Shown here: positions 39,047 through 49,117 of the stretch, one piece after another
How positions within the stretch are numbered: the stretch's first letter is position 1
Layout: each line of letters begins with the position of its first letter
From: Proteiniphilum saccharofermentans
GTDB taxonomy: Bacteria; Bacteroidota; Bacteroidia; Bacteroidales; Dysgonomonadaceae
Direction of reading: 5' to 3'
DNA: 64,000 nt
Assembly (NCBI RefSeq): GCF_900095135.1
Contig: NZ_LT605205.1
Location: 3,658,001-3,722,000 of the forward strand
The notes under the pieces: generated by a model
The model's database searches: none
What the model was told of the DNA's origin: nothing
Seen by the model: the letters and a program-made list of their open reading frames with translations, nothing else
Program-made: the position numbers and the translations under genes

Positions 39047-42000
39047 ATGATTACATTTTTCAAGACTCCTTCCCAGAGTGTGATTGCCGTACAAACCAAT
39101 AGAGAATTCTCACAGGAAGAGATCCAGAAACTGATATGGTTGTTCGGTGAAGCAGAAGTACTACCCACTGAGAGCATCGATCAATCCTTTATAGGTCCGC
39201 GCCGTGAGATGATCACCCCATGGAGTACTTGTGCCGTAGAGATCACCCAGAACATGGGTATAGAGGGTATCACACGTATCGAAGAATATACATCATATAA
39301 CAATAACGATACGACAGAATTCGATCCTATGTTGCAACGCAAATATAACAAACTGGATCAATCTGTTTTCACTATCGACAAACAACCTGAACCGATCATA
39401 TATATCGACGATATTACCGCTTATAATCAGGCGGAAGGGCTTGCCCTGAGCAATGAGGAGATCGATTATCTCAACGCTGTCAGCAACAAGATGGGGCGTA
39501 AGCTGACTGACAGTGAAGTGTTCGGATTCTCACAAGTGAATTCTGAACATTGCCGACACAAGATATTTAACGGCAAATTCGTTATCGATGGTGAGGAGAA
39601 AGAACTGACTTTATTCCAATTGATCAAGAAGACCTCTACCGTTAACCCCAATAGCCTCATATCGGCTTACAAGGATAATGTGGCTTTCGTACAGGGACCC
39701 ATCATACAACAGTTTGCACCGGCAAGTGGTGATAAGCCTGATTTCTTCCGGATTAAAGAAGTAGAAAGCGTACTTTCGCTCAAAGCCGAAACCCATAACT
39801 TTCCCACTACCGTAGAACCATTCAACGGTGCTTCTACGGGCACGGGTGGTGAAATCCGCGACCGGTTGGCAGGAGGAAAGGGATCGCTTCCGGTAGCGGG
39901 GACAGCCATCTACATGACCTCCTACCCTCGTCTCGAAGAGGGCCGTGCCTGGGAGCAAACACTGCCCCCTCGCCCATGGCTTTACCAGACACCCGAACAG
40001 ATCCTTATCAAAGCCTCTAACGGAGCATCAGACTTCGGGAATAAATTCGGTCAACCGCTGATCTGCGGATCAGTACTTACTTTAGAGCATGCCGAAAACG
40101 ACAAAAAATTCGGATATGACAAGGTGATTATGCTTGCCGGAGGGATTGGATATGCCAACAAGCGCGATGCAAAAAAAGGAGAACCGCAGAGCGGTGAAAA
40201 AGTAGTGGTACTGGGTGGCGATAACTACCGCATCGGTATGGGTGGTGGCGCCGTCTCGTCGGTCAACACCGGCGAATACTCCGCGGGGATCGAACTGAAT
40301 GCTGTACAGCGTGCTAATCCGGAGATGCAGAAACGTGTTGCCAACGTGATCCGTGCACTGGCCGAATCGGACGAAAACCCTATTGTATCTATCCACGACC
40401 ACGGTGCAGGCGGTCATCTTAACTGTCTTTCGGAATTGGTGGAAAAAACAGGCGGTGTCATTGAAATGGACAAACTGCCTGTTGGTGACGAAACGCTTTC
40501 TGCCAGGGAAATCATAGGCAACGAAAGCCAGGAACGGATGGGATTGCTCGTAGAACAAAAGGATATAGGACGGATAGAGCGTATTGCTTCCCGCGAACGG
40601 TCACCCATGTACATAGTAGGCGAAACCACTGGTGATATGAAATTCACCTTCCGCCAGCCGGATGGTTCCTGTCCCATCGATATGGAACTGGAGGATTTCT
40701 TCGGAAAACCACCCGTCACTATCATGGAGGATACTACTATCACGGAAGAGTATGGTGCTCCGGAATATGATCAGGAATTGCTGGAAACTTATATAGAAAA
40801 TGTTCTCAAATTAGAAGCTGTCGCCTGTAAAGATTGGCTTACCAATAAGGTAGACCGTTCAGTTACCGGGAAAATCGCCCGTCAGCAGTGCCAGGGTGAA
40901 ATCCAGCTACCTCTGAGCGACTGTGGCGCCATCGCACTCGACTATAACGGTTATGCCGGGATGGCAACCTCGTTGGGACATGCCCCGCAGGCAGCTATGA
41001 TAGATCCCGTTGCCGGATCAGTGATGGCGGTTGCCGAAGCGCTTACCAACCTCGTATTTGCACCGCTTTCCGAGGGATTACAATCCGTCTCACTGAGTGC
41101 TAACTGGATGTGGCCCTGCCGCAACCCGGGGGAAGATGCCCGCCTTTATAAAGCGGTAGAAGCCTGTTCCGACTTTGCTTGCGACCTGGGGATCAATATT
41201 CCCACGGGAAAAGACTCACTCTCGATGACGCAGAAATATGGTGACGACAAAGTCTACTCACCGGGAACGGTCATCATCTCCGCTGCCGCCGAAGTGAAAA
41301 ATATCCGTAAGATCGTATCCCCAGTGCTGGCTTATATAAGAGGCACTTACCTTTACTATATCGATTTCTCATTCGACACCTTCAAATTGGGGGGATCGGC
41401 ATTTGCACAGACAATGGGCAAAATTGGAGACGAGGCTCCCACTGTGACCGATGCCGAATACTTCAAGAACACATTCGCCGCTGTACAGGAATTGGTAAAC
41501 CGCGGATTGATCCTCGCCGGACACGACATCTCCGCCGGAGGGATGATCACTACCATGCTCGAGATGTGCTTTGCCAATCCGCAAGGAGGACTGGAAGCAC
41601 GATTCGACAAAATCCGCCATACAGACCTGATAAAAATTCTCTTCTCCGAAAATCCGGGAGTGATCATCCAGGTGAAACATCACCACTTAGTAGAAAAGAT
41701 CCTGCAGGACTACGGGGTGGGAGCCGCTATTGTGGCACGGCCAATAGAAGAGCGGAAGCTGGTGATCTCTAAAGATACTTTCTGCAAAGAGTTTGACATC
41801 GACCAATTGCGTGATGTATGGTATAAGACCTCTTATCTCCTTGACCGGAAACAGAGTGGTGAAACCTGTGCTGTACAACGATTCGGGAACTATAAGAACC
41901 AACCGCTCCGGTTCGGGTTCAATCCCTCCTTTACAGGTAAAATGGAAGACCTGGGATTGAATCCCCAAAGGAAGGAAAGGTCGGGAATCACTGCCGCCAT

Positions 42001-42748
42001 AATCCGCGAAAAAGGAACCAACGGCGAACGTGAGATGGCCTATGCACTTTGGCTTGCAGGATTCGATGTAAAAGATGTACATATGACCGATCTTACTTCC
42101 GGTCGCGAGACTCTGGAAGATGTACGGTTTGCGGTCTTCTGCGGGGGATTCTCCAATTCTGATGTACTGGGTTCATCCAAAGGATGGGCCGGCGGCTTCC
42201 GCTACAATGAAAAAGCAAAGGCGGCACTCAATAATTTCTTTGCCCGCGAAGATACATTAAGCCTCGGCATCTGTAATGGCTGCCAGTTGTTGATGGAATT
42301 AGGATTGATCTATCCTGAAATGGGAGATAACCATCCTAAAATGCATCATAATCTGTCTCATAAGTTCGAATCTACTTTCGTAAGTTTGGAAATACCCAAG
42401 AATGAGTCGGTAATGCTCAAATCGCTCGAAGGCACAAAACTCGGCGTATGGGTGGCGCATGGCGAAGGCCGTTTCCTATTGCCGGAATCGGAATCAGCAT
42501 ATCATATTGCAGCAAAATATTTCCACAACGAATATCCCGGCAATCCTAACGGTTCCGATTATGCCACTGCGGCTGTCTGTTCGCACGATGGACGTCACCT
42601 GGCGATGATGCCGCACCCCGAACGCTCTGTCTTCCCATGGCAAAACGCTTGGTACCCGCACGCTTACCGCAAACATGAGGTAACACCCTGGATGGAAGCA
42701 TTTGCCAATGCAAGGGAATGGTTGAAAGAGAAAAATCAGACAAAATAA
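39047..42748 (+). CDS. purL: Phosphoribosylformylglycinamidine synthase (large, single-chain PurL)
   Basis: 1233 residues, the long form that fuses PurS-like, synthetase and glutaminase parts. Seen: linker (FSQVNSEHCRHKIFNG); synthetase domains (AETHNFPTTVEPFNGASTGTGGEIRD, IPTGKDSLSMTQK); and the class I glutaminase with nucleophile Cys in LGICNGCQLLMELGL and the catalytic His/Glu in MMPHPERSVFPWQN. It converts FGAR plus glutamine and ATP to FGAM, step 4 of purine synthesis. A second copy of the purL-type AIR-synthetase core inside the chain is normal. Confidence 0.97.
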   Translation: MITFFKTPSQSVIAVQTNREFSQEEIQKLIWLFGEAEVLPTESIDQSFIGPRREMITPWSTCAVEITQNMGIEGITRIEEYTSYNNNDTTEFDPMLQRKYNKLDQSVFTIDKQPEPIIYIDDITAYNQAEGLALSNEEIDYLNAVSNKMGRKLTDSEVFGFSQVNSEHCRHKIFNGKFVIDGEEKELTLFQLIKKTSTVNPNSLISAYKDNVAFVQGPIIQQFAPASGDKPDFFRIKEVESVLSLKAETHNFPTTVEPFNGASTGTGGEIRDRLAGGKGSLPVAGTAIYMTSYPRLEEGRAWEQTLPPRPWLYQTPEQILIKASNGASDFGNKFGQPLICGSVLTLEHAENDKKFGYDKVIMLAGGIGYANKRDAKKGEPQSGEKVVVLGGDNYRIGMGGGAVSSVNTGEYSAGIELNAVQRANPEMQKRVANVIRALAESDENPIVSIHDHGAGGHLNCLSELVEKTGGVIEMDKLPVGDETLSAREIIGNESQERMGLLVEQKDIGRIERIASRERSPMYIVGETTGDMKFTFRQPDGSCPIDMELEDFFGKPPVTIMEDTTITEEYGAPEYDQELLETYIENVLKLEAVACKDWLTNKVDRSVTGKIARQQCQGEIQLPLSDCGAIALDYNGYAGMATSLGHAPQAAMIDPVAGSVMAVAEALTNLVFAPLSEGLQSVSLSANWMWPCRNPGEDARLYKAVEACSDFACDLGINIPTGKDSLSMTQKYGDDKVYSPGTVIISAAAEVKNIRKIVSPVLAYIRGTYLYYIDFSFDTFKLGGSAFAQTMGKIGDEAPTVTDAEYFKNTFAAVQELVNRGLILAGHDISAGGMITTMLEMCFANPQGGLEARFDKIRHTDLIKILFSENPGVIIQVKHHHLVEKILQDYGVGAAIVARPIEERKLVISKDTFCKEFDIDQLRDVWYKTSYLLDRKQSGETCAVQRFGNYKNQPLRFGFNPSFTGKMEDLGLNPQRKERSGITAAIIREKGTNGEREMAYALWLAGFDVKDVHMTDLTSGRETLEDVRFAVFCGGFSNSDVLGSSKGWAGGFRYNEKAKAALNNFFAREDTLSLGICNGCQLLMELGLIYPEMGDNHPKMHHNLSHKFESTFVSLEIPKNESVMLKSLEGTKLGVWVAHGEGRFLLPESESAYHIAAKYFHNEYPGNPNGSDYATAAVCSHDGRHLAMMPHPERSVFPWQNAWYPHAYRKHEVTPWMEAFANAREWLKEKNQTK

Positions 42749-42787
42749 AAACGGATACATCATATCAGAAAAGGAGAAAAATAACCA

Positions 42788-43201
42788 ATGGATCCGATTT
42801 TTGCATACAAAATGAAAGTGCGTGATTATGAATGTGATACCCAAGGACATGTAAATAACGCTAACTATCAACACTATTTTGAAGTAACCAGGCATGAGTT
42901 TCTGGAAAAAGCAGGACTCAACTTTCACCAATTGCATTTACAGGGGATAGATGCGGTAGTCTCACAGGTTGAGATACGCTACAAGGTGCCCCTTGTCGGT
43001 ATGGATGAGTTCAATTGTACGGTACAACGTATCGAAAGGACGGGAGTAAAATATATCTTTCATCAGAAAATTATTCGCCTGTCCGATAATACAGTATGCG
43101 CCAAAGCAAAAATAGAGGTGGTGAATTTGGTGAATGGTAAGTTGTCGCAACCAGAAGTATTCGATGAAGCGTTCGCACCATATTTGGGGTTTGGGATGTA
43201 G
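42788..43201 (+). CDS. Hot-dog fold acyl-CoA thioesterase (YbgC/FadM-like)
   Basis: 137 residues: VRDYECDTQGHVNNANYQHYFEVTRHEFLEKAG is the 4HBT signature, with the catalytic Asp in ECDTQGHVNN. VSQVEIRYKVPLVGMDEF and CAKAKIEVVNL follow. It hydrolyses acyl-CoA or related thioesters. It starts 40 bases after purL, behind AAAGGAGA, and is probably cotranscribed. The pairing with purL looks like genomic convenience, not pathway. Confidence 0.9.
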   Translation: MDPIFAYKMKVRDYECDTQGHVNNANYQHYFEVTRHEFLEKAGLNFHQLHLQGIDAVVSQVEIRYKVPLVGMDEFNCTVQRIERTGVKYIFHQKIIRLSDNTVCAKAKIEVVNLVNGKLSQPEVFDEAFAPYLGFGM

Positions 43202-43313
43202 GATTTGGGATTTGAAAATTTGACTACGTCGATTTACAATTCATGATTCCGGATTTCATGATTTGGAATACGAATAAATTGAATCATTGATAATTAGTCT
43301 TATAGCCACTCCT

Positions 43314-43352
43314 TCCCGACAAGCCGGGACAAGTTGTCCCGATTTATCGGAA
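43314..43352. repeat. TCCCGAT-family palindromes, copies 7 and 8
   Basis: TCCCGACAAGCCGGGA (43314-43329) and TCCCGATTTATCGGAA (43337-43352), joined by the perfect dyad GGGACAAGTTGTCCC (43326-43340). They lie directly upstream of dprA. Confidence 0.65.
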
Positions 43353-43370
43353 TTGGCACATTAGATTTCT

Positions 43371-44480
43371 ATGGAAACAGATAAATCTCTATACCGGATA
43401 GCGCTCACACAGATCAACGGCGTAGGGGTGATGCATGCCCGTACCCTGATGCAGGTGATTGGCGACGAAGAGGCGATCTTCAAAGAGGATGTCCGTAAGC
43501 TGGAAGCTATTCCCCGCATTTCGAGAAGGTTGATTGAAGAGATCCGTAATCCCGAAGTACTAAAAAAAGCGGAAAAAGAACTGGAATTTGTGGCAGATAA
43601 TAAGCTCCGGCTCATTTTCTTTACCGATGAAGATTACCCCCAACGCCTTACCCAATGTATTGATGCTCCCTTACTGCTTTATGCCAAAGGCAACGCCTAT
43701 TTCAATCATCAGAAAACTATCAGTGTCATTGGCACACGCAACTCCACCAGATATGGAGAGGATTTCTGCAAAGAGTTCATGGAAGAATTATCGCGCAGAA
43801 TCCCTGAAGCACAGATTATCAGTGGCCTGGCATATGGTATCGATATCTGCGCTCACCGGGCCGCGTTGAAGCACAATCTTTCCACTGTAGCCGTATTGGC
43901 ACACGGATTAGATCGTATCTATCCACAGATACACAGGCAGACAGCCGTCGAAATGTTACAAAACGGGGCTCTTCTCACCGAATTTCCCAGTGGCACCAAT
44001 CCGGACAAACACAATTTCGTGAAGCGCAACCGTATCGTCGCAGGTATGGCCGATGCGGTAGTAGTGATTGAATCGGGCAAAAAAGGAGGATCACTTACCA
44101 CTGCCGATATCGCCAACTCTTATTATCGTGAAGTTTTTGCCTTGCCGGGGCGTATCAGCGATAAAATGTCAGCTGGCTGTAACAGGTTGATATCGGACAA
44201 CAAAGCGCTACTTTTTCAAAGTATCGACAGCTTTATCTCTCACATGGGATGGGAACCGGAAGAAAAACAACCTCTTCCGGTACAGCAGGAACTTTTCCCC
44301 GATCTATCAGAAGAAGAGTCGATAATATTCGAAAAGCTCAGTAAAACAGGATCCATGCATGTAAACACATTGGCCGTTGAACTCAACATTCCGGTATCAG
44401 AATTGTTTATGACATTACTGGAGTTGGAAGTAAAAAACATTGTGACATCACTTCCGGGTGGAATGTATCAATTAGTGTGA
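43371..44480 (+). CDS. dprA: DNA-processing protein DprA
   Basis: 369 residues. A helix-hairpin-helix-like N terminus (ALTQINGVGVMHARTLMQVIG) is followed by the Rossmann DprA domain (ISVIGTRNSTRYGEDF, ISGLAYGIDICAHRAAL, VAVLAHGLDRIYP, GALLTEFPSGTNPDKHNFVKRNRIVAGM, KKGGSLTTADIA) and a C-terminal winged helix (IFEKLSKTGSMHVNTLAVELNI). It loads RecA on incoming single strands in transformation. The 170-base upstream region holds two palindromic repeats. Confidence 0.96.
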   Translation: METDKSLYRIALTQINGVGVMHARTLMQVIGDEEAIFKEDVRKLEAIPRISRRLIEEIRNPEVLKKAEKELEFVADNKLRLIFFTDEDYPQRLTQCIDAPLLLYAKGNAYFNHQKTISVIGTRNSTRYGEDFCKEFMEELSRRIPEAQIISGLAYGIDICAHRAALKHNLSTVAVLAHGLDRIYPQIHRQTAVEMLQNGALLTEFPSGTNPDKHNFVKRNRIVAGMADAVVVIESGKKGGSLTTADIANSYYREVFALPGRISDKMSAGCNRLISDNKALLFQSIDSFISHMGWEPEEKQPLPVQQELFPDLSEEESIIFEKLSKTGSMHVNTLAVELNIPVSELFMTLLELEVKNIVTSLPGGMYQLV

Positions 44481-44521
44481 AATTTGACCTGTTTATCCCC
44501 CTCGCTTCTCTTTATTTTTTA

Positions 44522-44529
44522 TATCTTTG
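44522..44529 (+). promoter_or_regulatory. -7 element for bcp
   Basis: TATCTTTG, 29 bases before the ATG at 44559. It supports that start over the ATG at 44484, which lies upstream of the motif. Confidence 0.45.
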
Positions 44530-44558
44530 AAAAAATAATCACACTTAACAAAAGATCA

Positions 44559-45035
44559 ATGGCTTTACAGATAAGCGATAAAATACCCGAAACATTGGGC
44601 ACAGATCAAAATGGAGAACCGATAAAAGCGGAGCAATTCAGAGGTAAGAAACTGGCTCTCTACTTTTATCCGAAAGACAACACACCGGGATGTACGGCTC
44701 AGGCCTGCAGCCTGCGCGACGGTTACAACGATCTCCGGAAAGCAGGATATGAAATCGTAGGTGTAAGTGTCGACAGTGAAAAGTCACACCAAAAATTTAT
44801 CGACAAGTTCTCTCTACCATTTCCCCTGATCGCCGATACCGGAAAAAGACTGGTTGAAGCATTTGGGGTATGGCAGGAAAAATCGATGATGGGGAAAAAA
44901 TTCATGGGTACTGTCCGCACTACATTCCTTGTAGATGAAAACGGGATCATCCGGGATAAAATAGAAGGAAGAGGCGTGGATACGAAAAACCATGCCGTGC
45001 AGATATTAGAGAAAATGAAAACCGGCCGGGACTGA
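44559..45035 (+). CDS. bcp: Thioredoxin-dependent thiol peroxidase (Bcp/PrxQ)
   Basis: 158 residues from MALQISDKIPETLG. Peroxiredoxin fold with the peroxidatic site DNTPGCTAQACSLRD: peroxidatic Cys in PGCT and a resolving Cys five residues later, the PrxQ arrangement. Later VRTTFLVDENGIIRDKIEG is the conserved Arg region. It reduces hydroperoxides with thioredoxin. It lies directly upstream of the recA leader element. Confidence 0.95.
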   Translation: MALQISDKIPETLGTDQNGEPIKAEQFRGKKLALYFYPKDNTPGCTAQACSLRDGYNDLRKAGYEIVGVSVDSEKSHQKFIDKFSLPFPLIADTGKRLVEAFGVWQEKSMMGKKFMGTVRTTFLVDENGIIRDKIEGRGVDTKNHAVQILEKMKTGRD

Positions 45036-45060
45036 TGAGCCGGCAGTGAAAACAAGCAAC

Positions 45061-45122
45061 GTTTTCGTTAAGCTAAATGAGCAGAAGACAAACTTCTTTG
45101 TATTATGCCATAGCAAGAAAAC
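45061..45122 (+). promoter_or_regulatory. recA leader element homologous to the rpsU leader motif
   Basis: Outer GTTTTC (45061-45066) pairs with GAAAAC (45117-45122), inner GCTA (45072-45075) with TAGC (45111-45114), then GCA with TGC, and an apical GAAG/CTTC hairpin (45084-45096). The 20-base word CGTTAAGCTAAATGAGCAGA (45066-45085) and ATGCCATAGC (45105-45114) are identical to those in the rpsU leader. The element ends 39 bases before the recA ATG. Confidence 0.65.
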
Positions 45123-45161
45123 GACTAATTTTAATGAACAAAAAATTAAACATAACTAAAA

Positions 45162-46181
45162 ATGGCAGAAGAAAAAGATAACAAGAACAGTGAAAAGCTG
45201 AAAGCGCTGCGTGCGGCGATGGACAAAATTGAGAAGACCTACGGCAAAGGCTCTATCATGAAGATGGGTGACGAGAAGGTGGAAGAAGTACCCGTTATCT
45301 CCTCCGGTTCTATTGCCCTGAATGTGGCCTTGGGTGTGGGTGGCTATCCGCGCGGACGTGTCATCGAGATCTACGGGCCGGAGTCATCGGGAAAGACCAC
45401 TCTCGCCATTCATGCCATTGCCGAAGCCCAAAAAGCGGGCGGCGTGGCTGCCTTTATAGATGCTGAACACGCTTTCGACCGTTTTTATGCCGAGAAACTG
45501 GGCGTAAATACCGATGAGTTGCTTATTTCACAACCAAGCAGCGGTGAAGAAGCATTGGAGATCGCCGAACAGTTGATTCGTTCTTCTGCGGTAGATATTA
45601 TTGTTATCGACTCGGTGGCAGCACTCACTCCCAAGAAAGAGATAGAAGGCGAGATGGGGGACTCCAACGTGGGACTGCAGGCACGATTGATGTCTCAGGC
45701 ACTCAGGAAACTCACCTCAGCCATCAGCAAAACCAACACCACTTGCATATTTATCAATCAGTTACGTGAGAAGATCGGGGTAATGTTTGGTAATCCGGAA
45801 ACAACTACCGGAGGGAATGCTTTGAAGTTCTACGCATCGGTACGTTTGGATATCCGTGGGAGCGGCACAGCCATCAAAGATGGTGAAGAGCAGATTGGGA
45901 AACCCACCCGCGTAAGGGTTGTCAAAAACAAACTGGCACCTCCCTTCCGTAAGGCGGAATTCGATATCATGTATGGAGAAGGCATTTCACGTACGGGTGA
46001 GATTATCGATCTGGGATCTGATCTGGGGATTATCAAAAAAAGCGGTTCATGGTACAGCTATAACGATACCAAACTGGGTCAGGGGCGCGATGCGGCAAAG
46101 GCGGCTATCAAAGACAACCCCGAATTGGCCGAAGAGCTCGAAAAACTTATTTTCGACGCACTCAAGGAGAACAGCAAATGA
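45162..46181 (+). CDS. recA: Recombinase RecA
   Basis: 339 residues: Walker [11 protein letters not shown] (near 70-79), catalytic Glu region in [18 protein letters not shown], Walker [14 protein letters not shown], loop L1 [19 protein letters not shown], loop L2 [29 protein letters not shown]. It forms the strand-exchange filament and triggers LexA-type cleavage. No SOS box is recognised; the leader instead carries the structured element shared with rpsU. A strong terminator follows. Confidence 0.99.
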   Translation: MAEEKDNKNSEKLKALRAAMDKIEKTYGKGSIMKMGDEKVEEVPVISSGSIALNVALGVGGYPRGRVIEIYGPESSGKTTLAIHAIAEAQKAGGVAAFIDAEHAFDRFYAEKLGVNTDELLISQPSSGEEALEIAEQLIRSSAVDIIVIDSVAALTPKKEIEGEMGDSNVGLQARLMSQALRKLTSAISKTNTTCIFINQLREKIGVMFGNPETTTGGNALKFYASVRLDIRGSGTAIKDGEEQIGKPTRVRVVKNKLAPPFRKAEFDIMYGEGISRTGEIIDLGSDLGIIKKSGSWYSYNDTKLGQGRDAAKAAIKDNPELAEELEKLIFDALKENSK

Positions 46182-46186
46182 CATGG

Positions 46187-46220
46187 AAAACGAGACATCC
46201 CTTCCGGGGTCTCGTTTTTT
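46187..46220 (+). terminator. Terminator of recA
   Basis: AAAACGAGAC (46187-46196) pairs perfectly with GTCTCGTTTT (46209-46218), then further T. Confidence 0.9.
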
Positions 46221-46277
46221 CATTTAGCACATTTAACTACACTTCGTCCCGTTGAACGTTGTTTGTCACATTAAATT

Positions 46278-48266
46278 ATGCAAGATCACAGAAATTTAAC
46301 GCAGTCCGAAATCGATCAGTTGGAGAAAAACGGATGCAGTTGTACTGACTGGGGGTTGGTGACAGTAAAAGAAGGCTTCAACCCACGTTATGTACGTGAA
46401 AGCCACTTCTCCGGCAAGGTTGAAATTGGCATCTTTGAGAAAATTTTCTCTTTGCCCGGCGGACTACAGAAACATGCCGGCATCAATCGCGCCGTGATCC
46501 ATAACTGCACCATCGGCAATAATGTAATGATCGAGAATGTGCAAAATTATATCGCCAACTATACTATTGGCGATAATTGTTTCATTCAGAATATAGACGT
46601 GATCCTGGTCGACGGGATGACGACCTTCGGAAACGGAGTGCAGGTCAACGTACTGAACGAAACCGGAGGACGGGAAGTACATATCAACGACAAGCTCTCA
46701 GCCCATTTTGCCTATATCTACTCACTTTATCGCCATCGCCCGAAACTGGTTGAACGGATGAAGGCGATCATCGATTATTATTGCGATAAGCACTCATCCG
46801 ACAGGGGGATTATAGAACATGATTGCAAGATCGTGAATGTAGGCTATATCAAAAATGTGCGGATAGGCTCTTTCTGTAAGATCACCGGTGCGATGAAACT
46901 CAAGAACGGCAGCATCAACAGCAATGAATATGATCCGGTTTATATCGGGCGGAATGTGATTGCCGAAGATTTTATTATCTGCTCCGGCTCCACGATCGAC
47001 GGAGGTTCTATTATCTCCCGTTGTTTCATCGGACAGGCTTGCCATATTGATCACGGATATTCCGCTTCCGATTCTCTCTTTTTCAGTAATTGCCAGGGTG
47101 AGAACGGTGAAGCGTGTGCGCTTTTTGCCGGGCCTTATACCGTCACACACCATAAGTCCACACTCCTTATTGCAGGGATGTTTTCCTTTATGAATGCCGG
47201 ATCGGGCTCTAACCAGAGCAACCACATGTATAAATTGGGACCTATCCATCAGGGAATCATTGAGCGGGGAGCAAAGACGACCAGTAACTCTTACGTATTG
47301 TGGCCTGCCAAGGTGGGACCCTTCTCACTGATCCTGGGACGCCATTCCCAACATGCCGACACATCGAATCTTCCTTTTTCCTACCTCGTAGAAAAAGACA
47401 ACGGTACCTATATTGCGCCGGGTGTGAATTTACGCAGCGTGGGCACCATCCGTGATGCCAAGAAATGGCCCGAAAGAGACCGCCGGAAAGATCCCGACCG
47501 GCTCGACTGCATCAATTTCAACCTACTCAGTCCCTATACGATCCAGAAAGTGTTTGCCGGTGTAGGGATTCTCAAAAACCTCCAGGCTGTGGCCGGGGAA
47601 ACATCGGAATTTTATACCTTCCAGAGTTGCGTCATCACCAATTCATCACTACTGAGAGGATTGAAACTTTATGAGATCATTATCCACAAATTTCTTGGGA
47701 ACTCGCTTATCAAGCGTTTAGAGAAAACCCGTTTCAAAAGCAATGAAGAGATCAGGCAGCGGCTCGACCCGCAAGGTGCACCCGGACTGGGAGAATGGGT
47801 AGATGTTTCGGGGTTGATCGCCCCCAAATCGGAAATCGACGACCTGCTCTGCAAAATCGAATCGGGAGAGATCACCAAACTGAAGGAGATCAACCATATA
47901 TTCCAACAACTGCATCAAGACTATTACGATAACGAGTGGACATGGGCCTGGGATAAGATCCAGTCGTTTTACGGTATCAAAGCCGATGAGATTACAGCAT
48001 CTGATGTGATCTCCATTGTTGAAAAGTGGAAAGCGGCTGTGATCGGCCTCGATGAGATGATTTACAGTGACGCTAAAAAAGAGTTCTCCCTCTCATTCAA
48101 AACCGGTTTTGGTGCTGACGGCAATATCCAGGACCGGGCTATGGATTTCGAATACGTACGGGGCGCTTTCGATAAGAACCCATTCGTTATAGCCACATTA
48201 AAGCACATCGAAGAAAAAAGAGCACTGGGAGACGAATTGATAGAAAGAATAAAAAATATACAATAA
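46278..48266 (+). CDS. DUF4954 family protein (left-handed beta-helix repeats)
   Basis: 662 residues of the Bacteroidota/Spirochaete family DUF4954. Hexapeptide-type repeats run through about residues 60-120 and 180-330 (INRAVIHNCTIGNNVMIENV, YTIGDNCFIQNIDVIL, VRIGSFCKITGAMKL, VYIGRNVIAEDFII), as in sugar-nucleotide acyltransferases. The rest is helical. The fold suggests acyl- or nucleotidyl-transfer to a sugar, but no reaction is established. It is next to cysE (13 bases), another left-handed beta-helix enzyme, so the two are cotranscribed. Confidence 0.85.
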   Translation: MQDHRNLTQSEIDQLEKNGCSCTDWGLVTVKEGFNPRYVRESHFSGKVEIGIFEKIFSLPGGLQKHAGINRAVIHNCTIGNNVMIENVQNYIANYTIGDNCFIQNIDVILVDGMTTFGNGVQVNVLNETGGREVHINDKLSAHFAYIYSLYRHRPKLVERMKAIIDYYCDKHSSDRGIIEHDCKIVNVGYIKNVRIGSFCKITGAMKLKNGSINSNEYDPVYIGRNVIAEDFIICSGSTIDGGSIISRCFIGQACHIDHGYSASDSLFFSNCQGENGEACALFAGPYTVTHHKSTLLIAGMFSFMNAGSGSNQSNHMYKLGPIHQGIIERGAKTTSNSYVLWPAKVGPFSLILGRHSQHADTSNLPFSYLVEKDNGTYIAPGVNLRSVGTIRDAKKWPERDRRKDPDRLDCINFNLLSPYTIQKVFAGVGILKNLQAVAGETSEFYTFQSCVITNSSLLRGLKLYEIIIHKFLGNSLIKRLEKTRFKSNEEIRQRLDPQGAPGLGEWVDVSGLIAPKSEIDDLLCKIESGEITKLKEINHIFQQLHQDYYDNEWTWAWDKIQSFYGIKADEITASDVISIVEKWKAAVIGLDEMIYSDAKKEFSLSFKTGFGADGNIQDRAMDFEYVRGAFDKNPFVIATLKHIEEKRALGDELIERIKNIQ

Positions 48267-48279
48267 ACATCCTATTTTC

Positions 48280-49101
48280 ATGACAGACAAGATTGAGGAA
48301 CTCATTCAGCAGTTCAACCCGCAACCTATACGCATTCCTATTAACAAGTGTGATCTGGAAGAGGTGATCGAAACGCTTATTTCACAGATGTTCCCTATTT
48401 GCGACTGTCCGGAACCGGTAGATGTCCATGAAAAGCTAAAGGAAGCGGCTGTAACACTTCACGCCAATATATCCTCACTTACCGGTGAGCAGAAAGCTGA
48501 TGAGATCACTGAATCTTTTTTCGGCCAATTCCCTTCGCTTCGCGAACGGCTCTATAAAGATGCGGCCTGCTATCTGAAAGCCGATCCTGCGGCCAAAAGC
48601 CTGGAAGAGGTAATCCTCACCTACCCCGGATTTTATGCTCTCTGTGTGCATCGTGTAGCACATGAACTCCATCGACTGGGAGTCCCCCTGATCGCCAGGC
48701 TTTTTTCCGAATACGCTCATTCAAAGGTCGGTATCGACATTCATCCCGCCGCCAGGATAGGCAAAAATCTCTTTATGGACCATGGAACGGGGATCGTGAT
48801 CGGTGAAACGGCCGAGATTGGTAACAACGTAAAGATATACCAGGGTGTAACGCTCGGTGCATTATATGTAGAGAAGAAATTGTCTGACGTAAAACGACAT
48901 CCGACCGTGGAGGACAACGTGGTGATATACGCCAATGCCACTATTCTGGGAGGAAAGACGGTGGTCGGCCATGACTCGGTAATTGGCGGCGGAGCATGGC
49001 TCACGCGGAGTGTAGTCCCCTACTCTCTCGTCTCTAACTCGATAGATGTAAAGATACGGATGGTGAGGGATTTTTCCAGTCCCTATGATTTTGTCATTTG
49101 A
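48280..49101 (+). CDS. cysE: Serine O-acetyltransferase (CysE/EpsC type)
   Basis: 273 residues. An N-terminal helical domain (to about 140) leads to FYALCVHRVAHELHRLGVPLIARL and the left-handed beta-helix: GIDIHPAARIGKNLFMDHGTGIVIGETAEIGNNVKIYQGVTLGAL, then HPTVEDNVVIYANATILGGKTVVG. The catalytic Asp-His pair is in FMDHGTG. It acetylates L-serine with acetyl-CoA, the first step of cysteine synthesis. It is convergent with mfd, 16 bases away. Confidence 0.93.
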   Translation: MTDKIEELIQQFNPQPIRIPINKCDLEEVIETLISQMFPICDCPEPVDVHEKLKEAAVTLHANISSLTGEQKADEITESFFGQFPSLRERLYKDAACYLKADPAAKSLEEVILTYPGFYALCVHRVAHELHRLGVPLIARLFSEYAHSKVGIDIHPAARIGKNLFMDHGTGIVIGETAEIGNNVKIYQGVTLGALYVEKKLSDVKRHPTVEDNVVIYANATILGGKTVVGHDSVIGGGAWLTRSVVPYSLVSNSIDVKIRMVRDFSSPYDFVI

Positions 49102-49117
49102 TCGGGCTTCACAGCAT

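Noticed and set aside
42494-42937. 147-codon antisense frame over the purL/thioesterase junction
   Set aside because: It overlaps two clear genes and shows only scattered hydrophobic codons.
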